Assembly: GCF_023667495.1 (NCBI RefSeq)
Contig: NZ_JAMOZL010000005.1
Location: 124,001 to 188,000 of the forward strand
Reading direction: 5' to 3'
DNA length: 64,000 bases
Source: Dyadobacter sp. MSC1_007
GTDB lineage: Bacteria; Bacteroidota; Bacteroidia; Cytophagales; Spirosomataceae
Positions within the stretch are counted from its first letter, which is position 1; each line of letters opens with the position of its first letter. Shown here in pieces: positions 33,897 through 41,827 of the stretch. The notes beneath the pieces are model-generated. The model had not been told where the DNA came from, did not search any database, and saw nothing but the letters and a program-made list of their open reading frames with translations. The translations under genes and the position numbers were made by a program.

Positions 33897-35366
33897 ATGA
33901 AAAATCTAAACATTCCGATCCTCACACTATTCAGTTGGGTTGCGTTCAGCTGTATTTCGTACGCCCAAAACACAGCTAATATTACGCTCACAGCGTCCAA
34001 ACAGGCACCCGTCACCGTCACGCTGGTGCTGGAAGATGTACATTTCCACCCCAATCTGGGCACGGGCCTTGCCGATACCAAGCTGGATGCTGTGGCGTCC
34101 GTCAATTTCAGTGATAAAACAACTGAAAAAACGGTCATTCAACTAAATGAGCCCAAAATGATGCGCCTGCAATACGGAGGCAACGGGGTTAATAAGACCT
34201 GGATGCTGTTTATACAACCGGGCGACGACCTGTCTATCAATTTCGGAGACAATGCGGATGTGACTTTTACCGGCAAGAATGCCAATTATCAGACGTTCCT
34301 GAAAAACTATTTTCTTGAAAATCAATACCAGTATCTTCCGGTTTTTGGCTATAAACCTTCTCAAATCGATAACAAAAGCGTTGTACAGCAAAGCGACAGT
34401 CTGAAAAAAGTGCGGCTGGACGCTTATGACAAGTTCAAGACAGCCAACCCGGCTTCCCCGGCGTTCGAGGCTTACGTGCTTGCTACTACTGCCACCGAGC
34501 CTTCGCTGACCCGCAGATTGATCCAGGAAAAAATAATGCGCAGAAACCGCGTAGTAAAACTGGACGCCGCCCAGCGCAAGGAGCTGGAAGATTTTACATT
34601 ATCAGATTTTAAAATACAGCCCGACGATGCATTGCTTAGTCAGGCATACCGGGACGAGCTCCGCAATTGGGCCTTAATTCCTTCCACACGCAAATTCCCC
34701 CTCGAATCGGAGACAAGGTATGAGATCAGCCCGAATGCATTGAAAGATGTATATGCGTTCAGCAAGGAAAAACTCGCCGCATACCCCAAACAAAAGGAGT
34801 ATTTATTGACCTACTGGCTCAATTATGCGGCAACGGCTATTCCTGGTATCGAAACCGCCAAAGCGCTTTTGGAAGATTACAAAACGACATTTCCACAATC
34901 GCCTAATGCAGAATATATTTCAAAACTGATCCAAACCAAAGAATCACTGCAACCCGGCGCGACAATCCCGGATGTTACCCTCCTTAATACCGACAGCGCC
35001 GCTGTGGCGGTTTCGTCATTGCAGGGCAAACCCGTTTGTATGGTCTTCTCATTCAGCATTGGTCAGCACGAGCCGGGATTGAAGGTTCTGGAAGATAAAT
35101 ATGCAGATAAAGTGACGTTTGTCTACGTGTCTGTGGCTTCCGGCATTCCCCTTGGAACCTGGAAACAGTATGCCAAAGACCGGCCGAATGCCAGGCATTT
35201 GTGGGCATCAGACGAAAATATCGATGTTTTGAAAGAAAAATATGCGATCGACATCCGCTATCCGTTCCTGGTGCTCGACTCAACTGGCAAGATCGTAAAC
35301 CGCTGGATCCCCCAGGAATTTCCAGACAACAAAACACTGGCCGCCGAGCTGGAAAAAGCCAAATAG
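33897..35366 (+). CDS. TlpA-like thioredoxin-fold protein without the CxxC active site
   Basis: A 489-residue exported protein (signal peptide about 1-23, ending SCISYAQ). The first 350 residues, including MRLQYGGNGVNKTWMLFIQPGDDLSINF, follow the layout of Bacteroidota TlpA-type disulfide reductases with a long N-terminal domain. The last 140 residues form the thioredoxin-like domain: GATIPDVTLLNTDSAAVAV, LQGKPVCMVFSFSIGQHE, ARHLWASDENIDVLKEKY and RYPFLVLDSTGKIVNRW. At about residues 377-392, where WCGPC is expected, the sequence reads FSFSIGQHE and no CxxC is present; the single Cys lies earlier. It should not be a thiol oxidoreductase and may act as a binding or scaffold protein in the periplasm. 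A palindromic repeat begins ten bases after its stop. Confidence 0.8.
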   Translation: MKNLNIPILTLFSWVAFSCISYAQNTANITLTASKQAPVTVTLVLEDVHFHPNLGTGLADTKLDAVASVNFSDKTTEKTVIQLNEPKMMRLQYGGNGVNKTWMLFIQPGDDLSINFGDNADVTFTGKNANYQTFLKNYFLENQYQYLPVFGYKPSQIDNKSVVQQSDSLKKVRLDAYDKFKTANPASPAFEAYVLATTATEPSLTRRLIQEKIMRRNRVVKLDAAQRKELEDFTLSDFKIQPDDALLSQAYRDELRNWALIPSTRKFPLESETRYEISPNALKDVYAFSKEKLAAYPKQKEYLLTYWLNYAATAIPGIETAKALLEDYKTTFPQSPNAEYISKLIQTKESLQPGATIPDVTLLNTDSAAVAVSSLQGKPVCMVFSFSIGQHEPGLKVLEDKYADKVTFVYVSVASGIPLGTWKQYAKDRPNARHLWASDENIDVLKEKYAIDIRYPFLVLDSTGKIVNRWIPQEFPDNKTLAAELEKAK

Positions 35367-35375
35367 CGCGCCTTA

Positions 35376-35592
35376 GCGCGCTAGCGCGAAGCTCCCGCTT
35401 CGTGCAAAACTATTCGCAGGCCTCCGGCCGGACGTTGTTTACGATAATGCTGAATAGACCGGCCAGAGGCCTACGAATACTAAGCACGAAGCAGAGCTCC
35501 GCGCTACCATGCGATAACGCTAAAAAAGACCGGCCGGAGGCCTACGAATATTAAGCACGAAGCAGAGCTTCGCGCTACCCGCGCTAGCGCGG
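35376..35592. repeat. Composite palindromic (REP-like) repeat, copy B, with a duplicated right half
   Basis: It contains the same two modules as copy A: GCGAAGCTCCCGCTTCGTGC (35386-35405) and ATTCGCAGGCCTCCGGCCGG (35412-35431). Their complements occur twice, at 35459-35478 plus 35484-35503, and at 35530-35549 plus 35555-35575. The ends carry GCGCGCTAGCGCG (35376-35388) and CGCGCTAGCGCG (35580-35591). The right copies have a few substitutions, for example CTACGAAT for CTGCGAAT. It fills the gap between the convergent TlpA-like and SGNH genes and may also terminate both. Confidence 0.85.
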
Positions 35593-35594
35593 AA

Positions 35595-36272
35595 TTATTT
35601 TTGAACCAACGCTTCCATCATTCTTTCGGCCAGAAACTGATTTCCTGCATCATTAAGGTGTACGCGATCGGTAGTGAGGACGCCTTTTTCTTTGTTCTCA
35701 GCATTGTTTTGGCTCAGGTAATCCAGAAAGCTCTTGCGCAGATCACATAACTGAAGACCATTCCTCGTCGCGATTTCGCGGATCAGTTTTGAATATTGGT
35801 TCAGATCGCCGTCCTGTGCATTGGAGGCGTCATTACGCTCGCCGATTACCGTGGGGGTACATACGATGACACGGATGTTCTGTGCCTTCATTTTTTTTAT
35901 TAACGCCTCATAAAATTTGACGTATTTATCAGGATCGGTGCCTGTTCCGGACGACGCTTTGTGCCAAACGTCGTTAATACCCACATAAATGAACACCACA
36001 TCTGGCTTCTTGGCGAGTACATCGTCTTCGAGACGGAGATAAAGATCGTACACTTTGTTGCCTCCGATGCCCGCTCCCATCAATTCGTATTCAGCGTCCT
36101 GACCTTTTGATTTCAGCATTTCGGTCATCTTGGTGATGTAACCCGTTGGGCTGACACCGGCCTGGGTAATCGAATCTCCAAAGAAAATGACGCGCAAAGG
36201 CTTATCCTGGCGCATGGCGAAAAGTGGCAGCACGAAAACGGCAATCTGTAACAGTTTGAAAAGTGAACGCAT
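35595..36272 (-). CDS. SGNH/GDSL hydrolase family protein
   Basis: A 225-residue exported esterase-type protein. A signal peptide (LFKLLQIAVFVLPLFA) precedes block I LRVIFFGDSITQAG with the nucleophile Ser, block II with MGAGIGGNKVYDLYLRL (Gly), block III VVFIYVGINDVWH (Asn), and block V DRVHLNDAGNQFLAERM with the Asp-His pair. All four SGNH catalytic positions are present, so it is probably active as an esterase or acetylesterase, perhaps on deacylated glycans in the periplasm. The substrate is unknown. It is a single gene between the repeat and the mod cluster. Confidence 0.9.
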   Translation of the reverse strand: MRSLFKLLQIAVFVLPLFAMRQDKPLRVIFFGDSITQAGVSPTGYITKMTEMLKSKGQDAEYELMGAGIGGNKVYDLYLRLEDDVLAKKPDVVFIYVGINDVWHKASSGTGTDPDKYVKFYEALIKKMKAQNIRVIVCTPTVIGERNDASNAQDGDLNQYSKLIREIATRNGLQLCDLRKSFLDYLSQNNAENKEKGVLTTDRVHLNDAGNQFLAERMMEALVQK

Positions 36273-36346
36273 AGCTGGATTTAAAATTGATTTTGGAAAA
36301 AAGACAGGTTAAACAGAAACTTACCCTTATGTGTTTGGGCGATTAT

Positions 36347-37240
36347 TTAGCCGCCAACAATGCGAATTTGTGCGGGATTTGCGGAATAACGCATGGTGAA
36401 AGCGCTTCCGGGTGCAAGTTGTGGTTCGAGATGAAGAGGCAGTTTCAGCTCTCTTACTCTGTTTTCAATCCACGCATTCACGGTGAGCTGATCGTCTGAT
36501 CGCTCACACGTTAATACTTCGCCGTAAATAAGCATTTCTCCCGCTGGTTCTTTTTCGTTTAAATAGATTTCAGAAGGTGTGCCAAAACGGAGCAGCTTGC
36601 CGCTATCCATCACCGCCACATGGTCGGAGAGGCGAAATATCTCGCCAACATTATGTGTCACCACGATCGCCGAAAATGAATGCTGTCGCCGCAGCCGGAG
36701 CAGCAAATCCTGCAACTGGTAGCGCATATCAGGATCCAAAGCGGCGAATGGTTCATCCATCAGCAGGAGGTCGGGCTGGCGTACGAGCGCGCGTGCGAGG
36801 GCTACGCGCTGTTGCTGGCCGCCCGAAATTTCGTGCGGTTTCCGTTGTGCGAGGCCCGTCAGGCCGGTGATTTCGAGCAATTCATGGGCAATGTCGGGTT
36901 TGCTGCCTCGTGGCAATGCAAAAAGCAGATTGCCGAGGACTGTCAGGTGTGGAAATAGGGCGTAATCCTGAAAAACGAAACCGATGTTGCGTGCTTGGGC
37001 GGGTAGATGCACGTTGGAAGGAGTGTTAAGCCATGGCTCGCCGTTGAAGGTGATTGAACCCGATTCGGGCATGATCAATCCTGCAATTTGCTTTAATAAC
37101 GTCGTTTTTCCCGCTCCGGAGGGGCCGGTTAGGGCCATAATGCCAGCTTTGGGCAGCGCAAATGTAACCTCCATCGGCAAAATCCCGTGCGCGGTATGCA
37201 GCGTATGACGGATCTGGACTTCAAGCAGGTTGTCGGACAC
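36347..37240 (-). CDS. modC: Molybdate ABC transporter ATP-binding protein
   Basis: I place the start at the GTG at 37240 (VSDNLLEVQIRHTL). The longer frame from 37312 would add 24 hydrophobic residues read from within modB and is probably spurious. The 297-residue product has Walker A TGPSGAGKTTLLKQIAGL, Q-loop FVFQDYALFPHLTV, signature ISGGQQQRVALARAL, Walker B LLLMDEPFAALD and the H-loop His in VVTHNVGE. A short C-terminal region (about 215-297) resembles a MOP-like or TOBE regulatory segment. It overlaps the end of modB by 20 bases, so the three genes form one operon in the order modA, modB, modC. Confidence 0.92.
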   Translation of the reverse strand: MSDNLLEVQIRHTLHTAHGILPMEVTFALPKAGIMALTGPSGAGKTTLLKQIAGLIMPESGSITFNGEPWLNTPSNVHLPAQARNIGFVFQDYALFPHLTVLGNLLFALPRGSKPDIAHELLEITGLTGLAQRKPHEISGGQQQRVALARALVRQPDLLLMDEPFAALDPDMRYQLQDLLLRLRRQHSFSAIVVTHNVGEIFRLSDHVAVMDSGKLLRFGTPSEIYLNEKEPAGEMLIYGEVLTCERSDDQLTVNAWIENRVRELKLPLHLEPQLAPGSAFTMRYSANPAQIRIVGG

Positions 37241-37895
37241 GGAGTAAGCGGTTGTTAACAGAATATACAAGCAGCAAAATAACGAATGTAACAGCAAAAA
37301 GCACCATCGCATATTGGTTTGCCGCGGTGTAATTCAACGCTTCCACTTCGTTATAGATCGCCACGGAGGCCACTTTCGTAACACCCGGGATATTACCGCC
37401 GATCATGAGGACTACGCCAAATTCCCCGACTGTATGTGCAAATGTGAGTACAAAAGCGGTGAGAATGGCCGGTTTGCAATTGGGTAAAAGCACCTTGAAA
37501 AACGTCTCCCGCTCGCCTTTTCCAAGTGTATACGAAGCTTCGCGCAGGGATGTCGGCAACGACTGAAGCCCGGCCCGGATAGGGTAGACCATAAACGGAA
37601 GGCTATACAAAATTGAAGCGATAACCAATCCCGGAAACGAAAATACAAGCCGCAAACCAAGAACATCCTCGATCCAGGCCCCAAACCAATGCGATGGGCT
37701 GAATGCAAGCAGCAGGTAAAAACCAATCACCGACGGCGGCAACACCAGCGGCATGCCAATCAACGCCTCCACAACACCCCGTCCCTTAAACTTCCCGAAC
37801 GCCAGCCAGTAAGCGATCGGCAATGCGATTACCAGCAGCAATACCGAGGTGATGCTAGCGAGTTTGAAGGTGAGAAGTAGTGGTTGGGGGTTCAT
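37221..37895 (-). CDS. modB: Molybdate ABC transporter permease
   Basis: A 224-residue integral membrane protein with about five to six helices (LASITSVLLLVIALPIAYWLAF, GMPLVLPPSVIGFYLLLAF, FPGLVIASILYSLPFMVYPI). The permease signature is LREASYTLGKGERETFFKVLLPNCKPAILTA, and GEFGVVLMIGGNIPGVTKVASVAIYNEVE is diagnostic of ModB. It forms the inner-membrane channel for molybdate (or tungstate). Its ATG overlaps the TGA stop of modA as ATGA. Confidence 0.94.
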   Translation of the reverse strand: MNPQPLLLTFKLASITSVLLLVIALPIAYWLAFGKFKGRGVVEALIGMPLVLPPSVIGFYLLLAFSPSHWFGAWIEDVLGLRLVFSFPGLVIASILYSLPFMVYPIRAGLQSLPTSLREASYTLGKGERETFFKVLLPNCKPAILTAFVLTFAHTVGEFGVVLMIGGNIPGVTKVASVAIYNEVEALNYTAANQYAMVLFAVTFVILLLVYSVNNRLLRVRQPA

Positions 37896-38656
37896 TCAAA
37901 ATTAGACTTATACCCATACTTGTGAAATATCGCCTTCGCTTTGCCCGAATACAGAAAGTTATAAAACTGCTCGCTCGTTGCTTTTTTAGGCGAATCCTTA
38001 CTGTGTTTCAAGAGAATGGCGGCTTGTTGGATTGGTTGATATAAGGTCGAATCTATCAATATATAATGCCCCTTATCCTTCATTTCAGGGGATAATACAA
38101 TGGATAAGGCATTGAAACCTGCCTCTACTGAGCCTGTTGTAATGTATTGCGCGGTTTGGGCGATGCTCTCGCCATATACCAGCTTTTTCTCTGTTTGGAT
38201 GTATAAATTGAGGGATTTTAATGCCTGGATGGCTGCTTGCCCGTAGGGTGCCGTTTGTGGGTTAGGTATTGCTATTTTTTTGACTTTTTCTGTGGTTAGT
38301 ATTTCTGGTTTGAGGTCGCTTTCAGGGATATTTCTGGACCAAAGTACGAGTGTTCCGGTGGCATATACTTTCGGTTTTTGGTCTGAACCGCCGTTTTTGA
38401 AAATTTCATCGGGATATTTGGTATCGGCTGAGACAAATACATCGAATGGCGCGCCTTCGCGGATCTGGGTGGTGAGTTTCCCCGACGATGCCACTACGAT
38501 TTCTATTTTTTTGCCTGATTCTTTTTCAAACTCCTGCTTGATTTCCTTCATCACATACTGCACGTTGGCAGCGGTTGCCACGACGATCTTTTCGGATGGT
38601 TTGGAACAGCCTGCAAACAGTACCAGGAAAAATGCGGGAATAAGTCGAAAATTCAT
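37892..38656 (-). CDS. modA: Molybdate ABC transporter substrate-binding lipoprotein
   Basis: The start is set at the ATG at 38656, which gives a lipoprotein signal with lipobox FAGC (Cys17) and a 254-residue product; the longest frame would run into the divergent aminotransferase gene. The mature part matches ModA: KIVVATAANVQYVMKEIKQEFEKESGKKIEIVVASSGKLTTQIREGAPFDVFVSAD, then VLWSRNI, NPQTAPYGQAAIQAL and VEAGFNALSIVL. It captures molybdate in the periplasm for ModBC. It is first in modABC and diverges from the aminotransferase gene 151 bases away. Confidence 0.93.
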   Translation of the reverse strand: MNFRLIPAFFLVLFAGCSKPSEKIVVATAANVQYVMKEIKQEFEKESGKKIEIVVASSGKLTTQIREGAPFDVFVSADTKYPDEIFKNGGSDQKPKVYATGTLVLWSRNIPESDLKPEILTTEKVKKIAIPNPQTAPYGQAAIQALKSLNLYIQTEKKLVYGESIAQTAQYITTGSVEAGFNALSIVLSPEMKDKGHYILIDSTLYQPIQQAAILLKHSKDSPKKATSEQFYNFLYSGKAKAIFHKYGYKSNFE

Positions 38657-38807
38657 CTCGCAATTTAGGGAAATTTGCATTGCAGGCATACTACGGCGTG
38701 TCCTCAGGAAATTATCGTAAATTGCGCCCCGTTTCGCCGGGCAGTTCCGGATGAGGCAAACTAACAGCTGATGGCCGCGCGCCGGAAGCCCAATTTCAAT
38801 TACAATA

Positions 38808-39965
38808 ATGATTATAGAAACTGCACAGCGCACCAGGCAGACATCGGAATACTACTTTTCGGTGAAGCTGGCCGAAGTGCGCAAGCTGATTGCCGAAGGG
38901 CATGACGTCATCAATCTCGGGATCGGAAACCCGGATATGATGCCATCCGAAGACACTTTGAAAGCATTGACAGCAGCGGCTTACAAACCGCAGGCCCATG
39001 GTTATCAACCTTATACAGGGACACCGGCTTTCAGAAAAGCAGTCGCAGATTTCTATTATCGTACTTACGGCGTTACACTCGACCCTAACAATGAAATATT
39101 GCCTTTGATCGGTTCCAAAGAGGGCATTACACACATATCGCTCACTTTTCTGGATCCCGGCGACGAGGTGCTTGTGCCTGAGCTGGGTTATCCCGCCTAT
39201 CGTGCAGTAAGCCAGATGGTTGGTGCTATTGTGAAAGAGTATCCATTGAGGGAAAATTACGGCTGGCAGCCGGACTGGGAAGCGATGGAGAGGCTTGTAA
39301 CCTCCAAAACCAAGATTATGTGGCTCAATTACCCGCATATGCCCACAGGCGCACCGGCTACACGTGAGTTGTTTGAACAGGCGGTCGCATTTGCCAAAAA
39401 GCACAGGATATTGCTTTGCCACGATAATCCGTACAGCCTTATTCTCAATAAAAAAGAGCCGATCAGCCTGTTGTCTATCGACGGCGCACGGGAAGTGGCT
39501 ATCGAGCTAAATTCCATGAGCAAGTCACACAATATGGCCGGCTGGCGGCTTGGGTGGCTTTCGGGCGACAAAGCTTACATTAGTGCAGTGCTGACGATCA
39601 AAAGCAATGTGGATTCGGGGATGTTTTGGGCGATGCAGGAAGCGGGCGCAGCCGCGCTGGCAAATTCCAGCGAATGGCATGACCAGCGGAATACCGTTTA
39701 TCAGGGGCGCCTGGACGCATCTGAAGCACTTTTGAAAGCATTAGGCTGCACTTGGGACGATAAGCAGGAAGGTATGTTCCTTTGGGGCAAACTGCCCGAT
39801 TCGGTTGAATCGGCGGAAGCTTTGGTGAACAGCCTGCTGACCGAAAAACACGTATTTATCGCTCCGGGCTTTATTTTCGGACCGAAAGGGCAACGTTATA
39901 TCCGCTTGTCGCTGTGCCTGCCGAAGGAGCGGATCTGGGAGGCGGTGAAACGCATTGAAAAATAG
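38808..39965 (+). CDS. PLP-dependent class I/II aminotransferase, probably for aromatic or aspartate-type amino acids
   Basis: A 385-residue fold-type I aminotransferase. It has DVINLGIGNPDMMPSEDTLKAL at the N-terminus, the PLP-binding segments GSKEGITHISLTFLDPGDEVLVPELGYPAY and LLCHDNPYS, the Schiff-base lysine Lys239 in SMSKSHNMAGWRLGW, and C-terminal IRLSLCLP with the substrate-carboxylate Arg. The usual NYPNNPTG is NYPHMPTG. The next gene, 29 bases on, encodes prephenate dehydrogenase, so transamination of 4-hydroxyphenylpyruvate or arogenate formation is the likely role; in Bacteroidota these two genes commonly sit together in the aromatic operon. A diaminopimelate-type activity remains possible. 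Confidence 0.88.
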   Translation: MIIETAQRTRQTSEYYFSVKLAEVRKLIAEGHDVINLGIGNPDMMPSEDTLKALTAAAYKPQAHGYQPYTGTPAFRKAVADFYYRTYGVTLDPNNEILPLIGSKEGITHISLTFLDPGDEVLVPELGYPAYRAVSQMVGAIVKEYPLRENYGWQPDWEAMERLVTSKTKIMWLNYPHMPTGAPATRELFEQAVAFAKKHRILLCHDNPYSLILNKKEPISLLSIDGAREVAIELNSMSKSHNMAGWRLGWLSGDKAYISAVLTIKSNVDSGMFWAMQEAGAAALANSSEWHDQRNTVYQGRLDASEALLKALGCTWDDKQEGMFLWGKLPDSVESAEALVNSLLTEKHVFIAPGFIFGPKGQRYIRLSLCLPKERIWEAVKRIEK

Positions 39966-39994
39966 CTATTTAGTCATTCAATATATTTCTGATT

Positions 39995-40852
39995 ATGGTA
40001 ATCAGTATCATCGGCGTAGGCCTTTTGGGCGGTTCTTTTGCCCTGGGATTGCGTGAAAAATACCCGCATGTGAAGTTTGTGGGAGTGGATAATTCGGCTG
40101 TCAATCAAAAGATTGCGCTGGCTAAGGGCATTGTTGACGAAATTCTGACGCTGGATGAAGCGTTGCAGATCTCGGAACTGAACGTGCTCGCCACGCCCGT
40201 TGACGCGATCACGAAATTATTGCCCTACATGCTCGATCACTTGCCAGATGGCCGGACGGTTATGGACCTGGGTTCTACCAAGGAGCTGATCTGTAAATTG
40301 GTGGATAAACATTCTAAACGTGGCCAGTTCGTAGCTGTGCATCCGATGGCCGGTACCGAAAATTCTGGCCCTGGCGCTGCATTCCGGGAGTTGCTGATCG
40401 ATAAAAACGTGATCATTTGCGACAAAGAGAAAAGCAATTCGGATTCGCTGGGACTTGTGGAGGCTTTCCTACGTGATGTGGGAATGAAGATCCATTATAT
40501 GAAACCGGTCGAACACGATCTGCATTTGGCTTATGTGTCGCATTTGAGCCATATCAGCTCTTTTGCATTGGGACTCACCGTTTTGGACAAGGAACGCGAT
40601 GAGCGTGCGATATTTGATATGGCCAGCACAGGTTTTTCATCCACAGTGCGTCTGGCGAAAAGTTCACCGCAAATGTGGGCCCCAATTTTTGACCAAAATA
40701 AAAAGAACGTTTCCAAAGCGCTGGGTGACTATATCGAGCTTTTGAAGAAATTCAAAGAAGCCATTGATGAGAAAGACCTGGAAACCAGTCTGAGTTTTAT
40801 GGGACGGGCTAATGATATTGGACGGATATTGGCGGGGATTGAAAAAAAATGA
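39995..40852 (+). CDS. tyrA: Prephenate dehydrogenase
   Basis: A 285-residue TyrA-type enzyme with N-terminal Rossmann motif ISIIGVGLLGGSFALGLR, DLGSTKELICKLVDKHSKRGQFVAVHPMAGTENSGPGAA containing the conserved HPMAGTE block, and HDLHLAYVSHLSHISSFALGL, which is the His of the active site and the helical C-terminal domain. It oxidises and decarboxylates prephenate to 4-hydroxyphenylpyruvate with NAD, in tyrosine synthesis. No chorismate mutase, DAHP synthase or ACT domain is fused. It pairs with the aminotransferase gene upstream. A hairpin terminator follows at 40943. Confidence 0.93.
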   Translation: MVISIIGVGLLGGSFALGLREKYPHVKFVGVDNSAVNQKIALAKGIVDEILTLDEALQISELNVLATPVDAITKLLPYMLDHLPDGRTVMDLGSTKELICKLVDKHSKRGQFVAVHPMAGTENSGPGAAFRELLIDKNVIICDKEKSNSDSLGLVEAFLRDVGMKIHYMKPVEHDLHLAYVSHLSHISSFALGLTVLDKERDERAIFDMASTGFSSTVRLAKSSPQMWAPIFDQNKKNVSKALGDYIELLKKFKEAIDEKDLETSLSFMGRANDIGRILAGIEKK

Positions 40853-40882
40853 GTGAATGACTGAATGAGTGAATGACTGAAT
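40851..40882 (+). repeat. Short tandem repeat, 2 x 16 bp, at the tyrA stop
   Basis: GAGTGAATGACTGAAT is repeated twice without interruption. The first copy begins within the tyrA stop codon. Both units are themselves made of GAATGA/CTGAAT words. Confidence 0.8.
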
Positions 40883-40942
40883 TTGGTCAGGTATGGTCAG
40901 ATGTGCTTTTGTTTCTTTTAACATGCTGATATTTAAATAATT

Positions 40943-40983
40943 ACAAATGGTTTTGGGCGCGCTCGGAACCATTTGTGTTTTTA
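40943..40983 (+). terminator. Terminator downstream of tyrA
   Basis: ACAAATGGTT (40943-40952) pairs with AACCATTTGT (40967-40976) and is followed by GTTTTTA. Confidence 0.75.
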
Positions 40984-41059
40984 GGGCTGTTAACCTTGCG
41001 GCTTCCGGGCACCTCTTCTTGATTGTATTGAAAGTGTTTTAATAACCAAACAATAAGAA

Positions 41060-41827
41060 ATGACAAAAGCTCATGTGGTATTGATTGCGGTGATGATGGC
41101 GTTAGGCGTTTCCTTTGGTGTTCACCGGATCAATCCGTTTTCAACTCATTCTACTCCCCAAAAAATAGCGGTTACCAAACCCGATTCGATCATTTCCAGG
41201 CCACAATGGATCGCATTGTACGATTCGCTGGGTCTTAAAGAACAGGGTCTTTCAGAAAAAGCATTCTATTATGCCTGGTTTGGTTTTCAAAAAGTAAAGC
41301 TGTCGAATCCCGTGATGGCGATCGCAGATTTTACACAATCTTCGCGCAATAAGCGCCTTTACGTGATCGATCTGTTGAAAAAGAAGGTGTTGCTGAATAC
41401 CTATGTAGCGCATGGCCGTAATTCAGGGCAGGAGTTTGCCGAGCGGTTTTCGAATGCAAACTCGTCTTTTCAGTCCAGTCTGGGTTTTTATAAAACATTA
41501 GGAACTTATACCGGCAAGCACGGCCTGTCACTCCGTTTGGAAGGCCTCGAAAAAGGGATCAATGACCGCGCGCTCGAACGGGCGATCGTGATGCATGGTG
41601 CAGATTATGTCAGTGAATCTTTCATTAAAAACACAGGTCGCCTGGGCCGCAGCCTGGGTTGTCCGGCGGTTTCTGTGGCGGATTCAAAAAAGCTGATTAA
41701 CCTGTTGTACAACGGTGCAGGACTCTTTATTTACTCCGCCGATCAGCAATACATCAAAAAATCTTCATTACTCGCCGGAATGGCCCCGTTAAACAAGGGT
41801 CAGGTTTTGGGCGCCTCTCTTTTATAA
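41060..41827 (+). CDS. Murein L,D-transpeptidase catalytic domain protein (YkuD_2 type)
   Basis: A 255-residue protein with an N-terminal signal or anchor segment (HVVLIAVMMALGVSFGV). The catalytic domain of the YkuD_2/PF13645 kind has KRLYVIDLLKKKVLLNTYVAHGRNSG, the active-site His in AIVMHGADYVSESF and the nucleophile Cys201 in GRSLGCPAVSV. The family cleaves or forms L,D-peptide bonds in peptidoglycan or anchors proteins to it; the YkuD_2 branch is less well characterised than classical LdtA-type enzymes. It converges on a second L,D-transpeptidase gene with a 28-base overlap of the 3' ends. Confidence 0.88.
   Translation: MTKAHVVLIAVMMALGVSFGVHRINPFSTHSTPQKIAVTKPDSIISRPQWIALYDSLGLKEQGLSEKAFYYAWFGFQKVKLSNPVMAIADFTQSSRNKRLYVIDLLKKKVLLNTYVAHGRNSGQEFAERFSNANSSFQSSLGFYKTLGTYTGKHGLSLRLEGLEKGINDRALERAIVMHGADYVSESFIKNTGRLGRSLGCPAVSVADSKKLINLLYNGAGLFIYSADQQYIKKSSLLAGMAPLNKGQVLGASLL

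Noticed and set aside
37241..37312. 24-residue hydrophobic N-terminal extension of ModC
   Set aside because: It is read from within modB in another frame; ABC ATPases have no such membrane segment, and the GTG at 37240 gives a normal start.
38796..39422. A 208-codon minus-strand frame over the aminotransferase gene
   Set aside because: Cys- and His-rich composition with no domain; antisense to a clear PLP enzyme.
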